Of a DNA stretch of 64,000 bases, positions 49,895 through 57,820 are shown piece by piece. The position numbers and the translations under genes were made by a program. The notes below the pieces were generated by a model. That model searched no databases and was not told the origin of the DNA. It saw nothing but the letters and a program-made list of their open reading frames with translations. Source of the DNA: Dehalococcoidia bacterium (GTDB lineage Bacteria > Chloroflexota > Dehalococcoidia > Tepidiformales > Tepidiformaceae); assembly GCA_020432045.1 (NCBI GenBank), contig JAGQHB010000106.1:49202-113201 (forward strand), written 5' to 3'. Position 1 is the first letter of the stretch, and every line of letters begins with the position of its first letter.

Positions 49895-50803
49895 GTGAAC
49901 CGCGCCGTTGTGATCGCGGGCCCGACTGCGTCCGGTAAGTCGGCTGCCGCGATTGATTTCGCGCTTCGGTTTGGCGGCGAAATCATCAATGCCGATAGCC
50001 GGCAGGTGTACAGCGGCATGCGGATTGGCACGGCCGCTCCGGACGTGGAACAGCTGGCACGTGTCCCGCACCACCTGTTCGGGTTTCTCCATCCTTCCGA
50101 GAACTACAGCCTGGCGCTCTACCAGCGACAGGCGAGGACAGCGCTCGACGAATGTTGGAAGCGCGGCGTCCTTCCGATCGTCGTGGGCGGCACCGGTCAG
50201 TACATCTGGGGGCTGTTGGAGGCGTGGACGGTGCCTCCGGTCGAGGCGAACGGACCGCTGCGCCAGCAGCTACGCGCGAGGGCGGAGGCTGAGGGCGTGG
50301 TGGCGTTGCACGAGACCCTGGCACAGGTCGATCCGCTGGCGGCGTCGCGCATCGATCCAGCAAACGTGCGCCGCGTCATCCGGGCGCTGGAGGTCTTCGA
50401 ACTCACGGGCAAGCGGATCAGCGAGTGGCAGGAAAAGCGCGACCCGGGCTTTGAGTTCCGCGTATTCGGGCTGGATGTGCCGTTGACGGAACTGGATGCG
50501 CGCATCGACCGGCGCGTCGACCTGATGGTCGCGGATGGCCTGGTCGAGGAGGTGAGGAGCCTGCTGAAGGCCGGAGTGCGTCGCGACGCCAATGCAATGG
50601 ACTCGATCGGATACCGGGAGATACTGGTATTCCTGGATGGTGAGCTGGACCTATCCGAAGCGGTAGGCGCCATCAAGCAGAGCACCCGGCAGCTGGCCCG
50701 GGGGCAAAAGAAGTGGTTCCGCGCAGGCGACCCGAGGATCACCTGGGTGCGGGATTCCGCCGAGTTGCTCGACGCCGCGAAAGTGTTCATCGGCGGCCCC
50801 TGA
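49895..50803 (+). CDS. miaA: tRNA dimethylallyltransferase
   Basis: 302 residues from GTG 49895. It adds a dimethylallyl group to A37 of tRNAs that read codons starting with U. AVVIAGPTASGKSAAAIDFA is the P-loop. GGEIINADSRQVYSGMRIGTAAP has the catalytic Asp and the usual DSRQVY block. PIVVGGTGQYIWGLLEA and RRVIRALEVFELTGKRIS follow, then a DANAMDSIGYREIL segment. Its DMAPP substrate derives from the MEP pathway, of which ispG is nearby. The gene is 1 bp from tpiA. Confidence 0.95.
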   Translation: MNRAVVIAGPTASGKSAAAIDFALRFGGEIINADSRQVYSGMRIGTAAPDVEQLARVPHHLFGFLHPSENYSLALYQRQARTALDECWKRGVLPIVVGGTGQYIWGLLEAWTVPPVEANGPLRQQLRARAEAEGVVALHETLAQVDPLAASRIDPANVRRVIRALEVFELTGKRISEWQEKRDPGFEFRVFGLDVPLTELDARIDRRVDLMVADGLVEEVRSLLKAGVRRDANAMDSIGYREILVFLDGELDLSEAVGAIKQSTRQLARGQKKWFRAGDPRITWVRDSAELLDAAKVFIGGP

Positions 50804-50830
50804 TTCGCGTGCGTTCGACGGCGGACAGGC

Positions 50831-50836
50831 TACACT
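50831..50836 (+). promoter_or_regulatory. -10-like element (TACACT), leaderless promoter of dapF
   Basis: GGCTACACT ends 6 nt before ATG 50843, with no Shine-Dalgarno between. Confidence 0.45.
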
Positions 50837-50842
50837 CTTGCC

Positions 50843-51688
50843 ATGCGCCTCACGAAGATGCATGGACTTGGCAACGACTACGTCTACGTGCTCCCAAAGC
50901 GGGAGGACGAACACGACTGGGAGCGCCTCGCCATCAAAGTGAGCGACCGCCACTTCGGCGTGGGCAGCGACGGGCTCATCCTCGCGCTGACCTCGAAGGT
51001 TGCCGATATGCGGATGCGGATGTTCAACGCCGATGGGTCCGAGGCGGAGATGTGCGGCAACGGGATCCGCTGCGTCGTGAAGTTCGCGCTCGAAGAGGGG
51101 CTTGTCGACGCAGCGAAAGAAGTTGTGACTGTCGAAACGTTGTCGGGTGTCAAGTCGCTGGCGCTGACGCGCGAGAACGGTGCGGTCGTTGCCGCGCGTG
51201 TGGATATGGGATCCCCCAGCTTCGACCCGGCGGCTTTGCCGGCGAACATCGAGGGCCCCGGCCCGGTCATTGACCTCCCGCTCACCGTCGACGGCATGGA
51301 CCTCAAGTTAACCCTGGTCTCGGTGGGTAACCCGCATGCGATCCACTACATCGATTCAGACCCGGATGACTTTCCCCTGGAGCGAATCGGGCCGCTCGTA
51401 GAGCACCATCCGCTGTTCCCGCGCCGGACGAATTTCCAGGTGGTGCAGGTGTTGAGCCGCGACCACGTGAAGCATCGGGTCTGGGAGCGTGGTTCTGGCA
51501 TCACCCTCGCCTCGGGGACGAGTGCAACAGCGGTCGCCGCCGCCAGCCGTCTTCGGGGGTTTACGGGCGACCGGATCGTCGATTCGCTTCCGGGGGGTGA
51601 CCTTGTGCTGGAGTGGGACGGTGCGGGTTCGGTGTTCATGACGGGGCCGGCCACGCGCGTGTTCGATGCCGAATGGCACGATGCCTGA
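50843..51688 (+). CDS. dapF: Diaminopimelate epimerase, second catalytic Cys replaced by Ser
   Basis: 281 residues from ATG 50843. The family converts LL-DAP to meso-DAP for peptidoglycan and lysine. RLTKMHGLGNDYVYV is the N-terminal signature. MFNADGSEAEMCGNGIRC has the first catalytic Cys (Cys71). The usual second motif ACGTG reads ASGTS here, so Ser224 occupies the other catalytic position (codon TCG at 51512-51514). NPHAIHY, RTNFQVV and WERGSGITLASG keep the rest of the fold. The enzyme may use Ser poorly, rely on one Cys, or have another role. A DapL-type aminotransferase that makes LL-DAP is encoded 2.2 kb away. Confidence 0.92.
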   Translation: MRLTKMHGLGNDYVYVLPKREDEHDWERLAIKVSDRHFGVGSDGLILALTSKVADMRMRMFNADGSEAEMCGNGIRCVVKFALEEGLVDAAKEVVTVETLSGVKSLALTRENGAVVAARVDMGSPSFDPAALPANIEGPGPVIDLPLTVDGMDLKLTLVSVGNPHAIHYIDSDPDDFPLERIGPLVEHHPLFPRRTNFQVVQVLSRDHVKHRVWERGSGITLASGTSATAVAAASRLRGFTGDRIVDSLPGGDLVLEWDGAGSVFMTGPATRVFDAEWHDA

Positions 51689-52535
51689 GAGGCTGACAGC
51701 AGCCGAAACCTACGCTGCAAAGGTCGACGCTCTGGTCGCGCAGCGGTCACGGCTGCTACCGACGCGGGAGGAGCGAACCGACCGCTGGGCACAGCGGGCT
51801 TCGTTCTTCCGTCTGGACCCGCGACGCAAGCTGGATCGAAACGCCCGCGCCCTGCTCGACCTCATCCAGCCCGACGATTCCGTGCTCGACATCGGTGGTG
51901 GCGCCGGGCGGCTCGGGCTCCCGGCGGCGCTCAACTGCCGGGAAGTAGTCAACGTCGAGGCTTCGGATGCGATGCGTGCCGAGTTCGATGCCGCTGCGGT
52001 TGAAGCGGGCATCGCCAACGCCAGAAATGTTGCGGGGCGCTGGCCGGAAAACGCGGGCGGCCTCTCCGCCGACGTCGTCATGACCGCGAATGTGACCTAC
52101 TTTGCCCGGGACATTGCGCCATTCCTGCAGGCGATGGACCGGGCGGCCACCCGGCTTTCTGTTGTAGGCGTGTGGTCTGTCCCGCCGCCGGATAGGGCTC
52201 GCGTGTTATTCGAACTGGTCTACGGCGAGCCACGGGCGCCGACGCCAACGCACCTCGACCTGCTCGCGGTTCTCTGGGAGATGGGCATCCTCGCAGATGT
52301 GACGGTGCTGCCGGAGCCGTTTCGCGGCTTCCGCACGCGGTTCGACACGAGGGACGAGGCTATCGACCACGCGTTGGGCTCGGTCGAAGCGGCGGACCGC
52401 CCGGGTGCCCGCGAATTACTGGAGCGCCATTTCCAAGATCTGTTTCGCCCGCGGGACGAAAGCGGCTTTGAGGCCACCTGGGTGCCGCAGGAGGCACGCG
52501 AGATGCTGATTACGTGGACGCCGAAAGGCTCGTGA
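51681..52535 (+). CDS. Class I SAM-dependent methyltransferase
   Basis: 284 residues from ATG 51681; ATG 51666 adds 5 residues. Both overlap dapF. SVLDIGGGAGRLGLPAAL is motif I of the SAM fold, and REVVNVEASDAMRAEFD ends strand 2 with an acidic residue. DVVMTANVTYFARDIAPFLQAMDRAA covers the post-I region. Family and substrate are not recognised. The gene's 3' end overlaps the convergent MFS gene by 26 bp. Confidence 0.8.
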   Translation: MPERLTAAETYAAKVDALVAQRSRLLPTREERTDRWAQRASFFRLDPRRKLDRNARALLDLIQPDDSVLDIGGGAGRLGLPAALNCREVVNVEASDAMRAEFDAAAVEAGIANARNVAGRWPENAGGLSADVVMTANVTYFARDIAPFLQAMDRAATRLSVVGVWSVPPPDRARVLFELVYGEPRAPTPTHLDLLAVLWEMGILADVTVLPEPFRGFRTRFDTRDEAIDHALGSVEAADRPGARELLERHFQDLFRPRDESGFEATWVPQEAREMLITWTPKGS

Positions 52536-53673
52536 CCTTCGGGCGCGCCAGCAGCATTGCAACGATCGCGGCCAGCGGGAGCGCCATCATCAACGCAATC
52601 GCAGGCCCGAAGCCGCCAAACTGCACCTCGAGTGCGGCGAGCGGAAGCGGGCCCAATGCCGCCCCGGCGATGCCGACCATCGTCCCAGAGCCCTGGACGC
52701 GGCCGAGTCCCTCGCGCCCGTAGAAGTGGGCCCATGTGAACCCGGAGATCACCTGGGATGCTCCGCCGGTCGCTCCCAGGATGGCGCCGTAAAGGATGGC
52801 CAGCGGAAGCGAACTCACCACCTGGGCGACGGCAAGCGCTGCGAGAAGGAGCGTCATTGCTGCGACGAACAGCGGACGCGGGCCGAAACGATCAATAAGC
52901 GTCCCTGCGACGATGACGACAGGGGCGTTCGCAATCGCATAAGGGACGAAGGTTGCGGCTGCTATGTCGGCGTCGAGTCCCTGCTCGCTGAAGATGCCTG
53001 CCTGGTGGAACACGAGGGCAGTGACGACAAACGGGGCCGTCGACAGCGGTAGGGCCAGCATCCAGAACGCGGGCGAAGTGAAGATGGGCCGGGTATCGTG
53101 TGCGGGGCCCCTGCCCTTGGTCGTATCGGAGGACAGGGGCGCATCCAGCAACGCATCGCCATCCGGCCCGAGGCCGATGTCTTCGGGCCGGTCACGGACC
53201 AGCGCCCACGTCGCCGGCACCAACAGCACGAGGACCATCACGCCGAGCGCCACGTATGCCTGACGCCAACCGAGCGTGTCGATGAGCAGACGACTCACCG
53301 GCGGCAATGCTGCGGTGGATGCTGTAAATCCGAGGCCCATGATCGCGAGGGCCCGTCCGCGGTAGCGGACGAACCATTGGCCAACAAGGAGCGTGCCGTT
53401 GATCGGGAGAGAGCCCTGCCCGAACGCCCTCAGCGCCGCGAACGCGATAATGAAGGTCACCAGCGAAAACGACGCCGCCATGAGCATGCAGCTTGAAGCG
53501 AGAAGGATGGCCACGACGAGCAGGATCCTCCTCGGCCCGTAACGGTCGGCCTGCCGGCTGACGACGGTCACCATCACTGCGCTGATCCCGCTTCCGACCG
53601 CATAGAGGGCCGAGAGTGCTGTGCGGGAGAGACCGGTCTCCTCGAGGATAGAATCAAGGAACACGGAGAACAC
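52510..53673 (-). CDS. Major facilitator superfamily transporter (start probably further upstream)
   Basis: 387 residues from GTG 53673, but the first membrane helix is missing in that version. The same frame stays open upstream to a TGA at 53857-53859 and encodes RGLFYGWLIAGIAAVIGFSSG, a typical helix 1. No ATG, GTG or TTG occurs in that stretch. ATC 53781/53778, right after GAGGAG, or a CTG further up are candidates. In the body, GRALAIMGLGFTASTAALPPVSRLLIDTLGWRQAYV and RDRPEDIGLGPDGD are typical of the oxalate/formate antiporter-like MFS group (monocarboxylate types). About 12 helices are expected. The substrate is unknown. Confidence 0.85.
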   Translation of the reverse strand: MFSVFLDSILEETGLSRTALSALYAVGSGISAVMVTVVSRQADRYGPRRILLVVAILLASSCMLMAASFSLVTFIIAFAALRAFGQGSLPINGTLLVGQWFVRYRGRALAIMGLGFTASTAALPPVSRLLIDTLGWRQAYVALGVMVLVLLVPATWALVRDRPEDIGLGPDGDALLDAPLSSDTTKGRGPAHDTRPIFTSPAFWMLALPLSTAPFVVTALVFHQAGIFSEQGLDADIAAATFVPYAIANAPVVIVAGTLIDRFGPRPLFVAAMTLLLAALAVAQVVSSLPLAILYGAILGATGGASQVISGFTWAHFYGREGLGRVQGSGTMVGIAGAALGPLPLAALEVQFGGFGPAIALMMALPLAAIVAMLLARPKVTSLSAST

Positions 53674-53929
53674 GTAGGACTGGCCGGGTCCTGAGCTGAA
53701 CCCAATGACGGCGGCGATACCCGCGATGAGCCACCCATAGAACAGTCCGCGCGGGAGGATGATGGGTTGGCGCTGGATGATGGTCTCCTCGATGGCCCGT
53801 GCCGCGCCCTTACCTTGTGAAGCGGATGGCCAACCGTCCAGTTCCGCGGGGTAGCGTCACCAGCTGGCGGCAGCTCTTCTATTCCCTGCCTCTGCTACCC
53901 TGTTTCGCAGCCCAATCGAGGACCACGCC

Positions 53930-55093
53930 ATGAAGCTCGCGAAGCGCGTTGAATCGCTCCCGCCGTACCTGTTTGCCGAGATCTCCAAGAAGATTGCCGC
54001 CAAGCGGGCGGCCGGGATCGACGTTGTTACCTTTGCCATCGGTGACCCGGACATCCCAACGCCACCACACATCCTCGCTGAGCTCCATCGCGCGGCCGAC
54101 GTGCCCGCAAACCACCGGTACCCGGAATCGGAGGGTTTGCCGGAGCTGAACCAGGCGATCTCTGACTTCTATCAGCGCCGCTTCGAGGTCCGCTTTGAGC
54201 CGATGAAGGAGACACTTGCGCTCATCGGATCGAAGGAAGGTATCGGCCATGTTGCGCTGTGCTTTATCGACCCGGGCGATATTGCGCTCGTCCCGGACCC
54301 GGGCTACCCGGTGTATGAGATCGGCACCATGTTTGCGGGCGGTACGAGCTACCGGCTGGACTGCACCCGCGAGACCGGGTGGCTGCCAAACTTCGATGCG
54401 ATCCCCGCGGACGTGGCCGAGAAGGCGAAAGTCCTCTGGCTGAACTACCCCAATAACCCGACTGGCGCGACGGCCGACATTGGGTTCTTTCAGCGGGCGG
54501 TTGCGTTCGCGAAGAAGTACGACGTTGCCATCCTGCACGACAACCCGTACTGCGACACGGCGTACGACGGCTACCAGCCACCCAGCATCTTCGAAGTGGA
54601 TGGCGCCCGTGATGTCGCCATCGAGTTCAACTCGTTTTCCAAGATGTACAACATGACCGGGTGGCGGATCGGCATGGCCGTGGGCAATCGGACAATGATC
54701 GACGCGCTGATGCGGGTGAAGTCAAACATCGATAGCGGTATCCCCCAGGCCATCCAGCGCATGGCGATCGAAGCGGTGAACGGCCCGCAGGACTGCATCG
54801 CTGAGAACAACGCCATCTACCAGCGCCGCCGCGACCGGATGGTTGCCGGGCTCCGCAAGATCGGGCTCGAAGTCGATACGCCGAAGGCGTCGCTGTACGT
54901 CTGGGCGAAGCTGCCCGCAGGCGTGACCAGCGCGGACTTCGCGGCGAAGGTGATCGAGGACACGGCTGTGGTTGTGACGCCCGGACGTGGGTATGGCCTG
55001 AACGGCGAGGGCTACATCCGGCTGAGCGTCACAACGCCGGACGACCGCGTGGAGGAAGGGATGCGGCGGCTGGAGGCGTGGGGCGGGATGTAG
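53930..55093 (+). CDS. dapL: LL-diaminopimelate aminotransferase-type class I/II aminotransferase
   Basis: 387 residues from ATG 53930. It is a PLP fold-type I enzyme. VTFAIGDPDIPTPPHI and NHRYPESEGLPELNQAI are followed by LIGSKEGIGHVALCFIDPGDIALVPDPGYPVY, the phosphate and substrate segment shared by the DapL2/MocR-like group. LNYPNNPTGA, HDNPYCDTAYDG and FSKMYNMTGWRIG (PLP Lys238) are canonical. DapL makes LL-DAP directly from tetrahydrodipicolinate; the nearby dapF would then form meso-DAP. Other acidic or aromatic amino-acid transaminases share this pattern, so the symbol is likely but not certain. Confidence 0.8.
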   Translation: MKLAKRVESLPPYLFAEISKKIAAKRAAGIDVVTFAIGDPDIPTPPHILAELHRAADVPANHRYPESEGLPELNQAISDFYQRRFEVRFEPMKETLALIGSKEGIGHVALCFIDPGDIALVPDPGYPVYEIGTMFAGGTSYRLDCTRETGWLPNFDAIPADVAEKAKVLWLNYPNNPTGATADIGFFQRAVAFAKKYDVAILHDNPYCDTAYDGYQPPSIFEVDGARDVAIEFNSFSKMYNMTGWRIGMAVGNRTMIDALMRVKSNIDSGIPQAIQRMAIEAVNGPQDCIAENNAIYQRRRDRMVAGLRKIGLEVDTPKASLYVWAKLPAGVTSADFAAKVIEDTAVVVTPGRGYGLNGEGYIRLSVTTPDDRVEEGMRRLEAWGGM

Positions 55094-55174
55094 CAAGGGC
55101 CCAGGCCGCGCGTCCAAGTTCCGTCGCCGTCGCGGGCCATGGCTCGTGACAAACTGTGCGTGCGAGCAATCAAT

Positions 55175-55202
55175 ACACGGCTATCATCACACGGCTATCA
55201 TC
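55175..55202. repeat. Tandem 14-bp repeat, two copies
   Basis: ACACGGCTATCATC occurs twice head to tail between dapL and hflX. It overlaps the N-terminal part of the HicB-like remnant and may be a recent duplication. Confidence 0.8.
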
Positions 55203-55274
55203 CACAAAGAGGACCACGGGTGGTTCTGGGCCACGTGTGTGGAAGTTCCCGGCGGGAATGGACGGGGCCAGTCG
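55182..55274 (+). pseudogene. HicB antitoxin-like N-terminal remnant
   Basis: This stretch translates as YHHTAIIHKEDHGWFWATCV then EVPGGNGRGQS. It matches the opening of HicB-type antitoxins (YTAIIxKEedGxWxAxCPEvPGxxxqG). The alignment stops after about 31 residues; no frame continues into the usual helix. No start codon is well placed, and no HicA gene is adjacent. It is in frame with hflX downstream, but a fusion is unlikely. I read it as the decayed start of a toxin-antitoxin gene. The rest of 55094-55340 holds the tandem repeat and the hflX leader. Confidence 0.45.
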
Positions 55275-55340
55275 ATTTGCCGGCCGCTCTCCACCCCCCG
55301 ATCCACCGGGCTGAGCCGTCGGGTACCCTGTACAGGACAT

Positions 55341-56534
55341 ATGGCAAGAACTGCACGAACGACCGCTCCAACCGCCGACCGCGCCTACCTTGTAGCCGCC
55401 GACCTCTACCGGCCGCTGATGCCCGTTGAGGAATCCCTTGATGAGCTGAGCGAGCTTGCGCGCACCGCCGGGGCCGGTGTTGCCGGGCGGACGACCCAGC
55501 GGATGGATCACCCGCACGTTGCAACGTACATCGGCAAGGGCAAGGTGGAAGAGGTCAAACAAGCCGCGCGCGAACTCGACGCGAACGTCGTCATCTTCGA
55601 CGACGAGCTGTCTCCGTCGCAGCAACGAAACCTTGAGCGTGAACTCGACCTGAAGGTCATCGACCGGACGGCGCTCATCCTCGACATCTTCGCGACACGG
55701 GCGCATACGGCCGAAGGACGGCTCCAGGTATCGCTTGCCCAACTTGAGTACCTCCTGCCCCGTCTGGCCGGCCAGTGGAGCCACCTGGAACGGATGGAGG
55801 GTGCAATCGGCACGCGGGGCCCCGGTGAGACGCAGATCGAGACGGACCGTCGCCTGATCCGAAACAGGATCAGCAAGTTGAAGCGCGACATCGAGGACAT
55901 TCGCACTCGGCGATCCCTCTACCGCCGCCAACGAGACAGGGCTGGGATTCCGGTCGTGGCGCTTGTCGGCTACACAAATGCCGGGAAGTCGACGTTGATG
56001 AACGCCCTCTCCCACGCGGGTGTGCTTTCGGAAGACAAGCTGTTTGCGACGCTCGACCCCATTACACGGAGGGTCCGGCTGCCTGGTGGTGCGCCCGTAC
56101 TGCTGACGGATACGGTGGGTTTCATCCAGAAGCTGCCAACGCAGCTTGTCGCATCGTTCCGCGCCACGCTCGAAGAGCTACAGGAAGCGAGCCTCTTGTT
56201 GCACGTTGTAGACATGTCGCACCCGAACGCCTTCGCCCACATGAAGACGGTGGAAGATACGCTCAGCGACCTTGGGGTCACGGGGAAGGCAGTCGTGCAG
56301 GTGCTTAACAAGGCTGACCGGCTACGCTCGGAGGACGGCGACGCGGTAGAGACGTATGAACAGGCCCTCGCCGCGGCGGCACTCGCCGGGAACCCGCCAG
56401 GTGATGTCGTGCTGGTCTCAGCGCTGAAACGATGGGGACTGTCATCCCTCTTGGAAAAGATCGAAGAGGAGTGCGGCGCTGCTCAACCGGCATACTCGGC
56501 AGCTGCGTTTGAACCAGCGGCGGCCAGCCGGTAA
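55341..56534 (+). CDS. hflX: GTPase HflX
   Basis: 397 residues from ATG 55341. HflX is a ribosome-binding GTPase that splits stalled or stressed 70S ribosomes. The N-terminal domain has HPHVATYIGKGKVEEV and VIFDDELSPSQQRNLE. The helical linker includes RMEGAIGTRGPGETQIETDRR, a diagnostic block. The G domain has ALVGYTNAGKSTLMNALS (G1), DTVGF (G3) and VLNKAD (G4). Length fits the shorter bacterial HflX. TACCCT at 55324-55329 is 11 nt before the start. Confidence 0.95.
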   Translation: MARTARTTAPTADRAYLVAADLYRPLMPVEESLDELSELARTAGAGVAGRTTQRMDHPHVATYIGKGKVEEVKQAARELDANVVIFDDELSPSQQRNLERELDLKVIDRTALILDIFATRAHTAEGRLQVSLAQLEYLLPRLAGQWSHLERMEGAIGTRGPGETQIETDRRLIRNRISKLKRDIEDIRTRRSLYRRQRDRAGIPVVALVGYTNAGKSTLMNALSHAGVLSEDKLFATLDPITRRVRLPGGAPVLLTDTVGFIQKLPTQLVASFRATLEELQEASLLLHVVDMSHPNAFAHMKTVEDTLSDLGVTGKAVVQVLNKADRLRSEDGDAVETYEQALAAAALAGNPPGDVVLVSALKRWGLSSLLEKIEEECGAAQPAYSAAAFEPAAASR

Positions 56535-56545
56535 AAGATCGACCA

Positions 56546-57820
56546 ATGCCATTGCCTGTTCCTACTCCCCATCCTCGCGGACCGCTCGCCGGGTATCGCG
56601 TCCTCGATCTTGCCGATGAGAAGGGGCAGTTCGGGACACGTCTGCTCGGCGAACTCGGCGCAGACGTCATCAAGATCGAGGCACCGCGAGAGGGCGACCC
56701 CGTACGCCGAAGCGGTCCCTTTTATCGCGGTGAAGACGGGCCAGAGACGAGTATTGCGTGGTGGGCTCTGAACGCAGGAAAGCGTTCGGTCACCTGTCAG
56801 TTGAGGCTTGAGGTGGGCCGGCAGCTGCTTCATCGCCTGGTCGCCGTGAGTGACATTGTCGTGGAAACGAATCCGCCTGGTCGCGCGGCCGAACTTGGGC
56901 TGGACTACGCCACCCTGGCGGCGGTCAACCCGGGCATAATCCTCGTGAGCATCACCAATTTCGGCCAGACGGGCCCGTACAAGGACTACCTCGCTACCGA
57001 CATAACCGCTGCGGCGATGGGCGGGCTCATGTACCTGAACGGCGATGATGAGCACGGCCCGGTGCGGACGACGGCGCCACAGGCGTACACGCAGGTCAAC
57101 ACGCAGGCGATGGTTGGTGCGATGACTGCGCTGTTTGCGCGCGGTACGAACGGCGGAGTTGGTCAGCATGTCGACGTATCGATGCAGGAAGCGGCAGCGA
57201 ACGCGCTCGATAACGCATCAGCTACATGGGACTTGCTGGGCATCAACAACCGCGGGCCGGGGCTCCGCCGGATGGTGGGCGGAAACATCGGCGCGCGCTA
57301 TCTATACGAGACGTCGGACGGTTGGCTGGCAGCACTCTCCGCAGGTGGTCTCTTCGGCCCCAACGCAAACACACTCATCGATTGGCTCGACGAAAACGGT
57401 GAAGCAGGAGAGCTCGTTCAACCCACATGGCGCGAACGGCTGTCGACGATGACACCGATTGAGCCGGAGGAGCTCCTCTATCTCGAGGAGCGGTTCGCGG
57501 CATTCTGTTCCCGAGGAAAGAAACTGGATCTCGTGACCGAGGCGCAGCGTCGCGGGCTGGGCTGGGCGCCTGTACAGTCGCCGAGTGAGCTGGCCGCTTG
57601 TGAGCAGCTGGGTGCACGCGGGTTCTGGACGACCGTACACCACGACGACCTGGATGCTTCATTTGCATACCCCGGGGCACCGTGGAAGCTAAGTGCCACG
57701 CCGTGGGCGCAGCGAGGACGGGCGCCACACATCGGGGAACATAACGCGGACGTTTACGGTGAGCTGCTCGGCCTGGAAGAGGCCGAACTTCGGCGGCTGC
57801 GCCTGAGGATGGTGATCTGA
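56546..57820 (+). CDS. CaiB/BaiF family CoA-transferase, catalytic Asp present
   Basis: 424 residues from ATG 56546. It is a class III CoA-transferase: GYRVLDLADEKGQFGTRLLGELGADVIKIE, then FGQTGPYKDYLATDITAAAMGG. Asp152 in ATDIT matches the CoA-acceptor Asp of formyl-CoA transferase. GQHVDVSMQEAAAN is the family's late motif. The enzyme moves CoA between carboxylic acids; the substrates here are unknown. Its stop overlaps the start of a second, related gene that lacks the Asp, suggesting a heteromeric enzyme. Confidence 0.9.
   Translation: MPLPVPTPHPRGPLAGYRVLDLADEKGQFGTRLLGELGADVIKIEAPREGDPVRRSGPFYRGEDGPETSIAWWALNAGKRSVTCQLRLEVGRQLLHRLVAVSDIVVETNPPGRAAELGLDYATLAAVNPGIILVSITNFGQTGPYKDYLATDITAAAMGGLMYLNGDDEHGPVRTTAPQAYTQVNTQAMVGAMTALFARGTNGGVGQHVDVSMQEAAANALDNASATWDLLGINNRGPGLRRMVGGNIGARYLYETSDGWLAALSAGGLFGPNANTLIDWLDENGEAGELVQPTWRERLSTMTPIEPEELLYLEERFAAFCSRGKKLDLVTEAQRRGLGWAPVQSPSELAACEQLGARGFWTTVHHDDLDASFAYPGAPWKLSATPWAQRGRAPHIGEHNADVYGELLGLEEAELRRLRLRMVI

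Noticed and set aside
55146..56534. HicB-HflX fusion protein
   Set aside because: The frame is open from 55146 into hflX, but the HicB-like part ends after ~31 residues, the joining segment is unstructured, and ATG 55341 begins at the normal HflX start.
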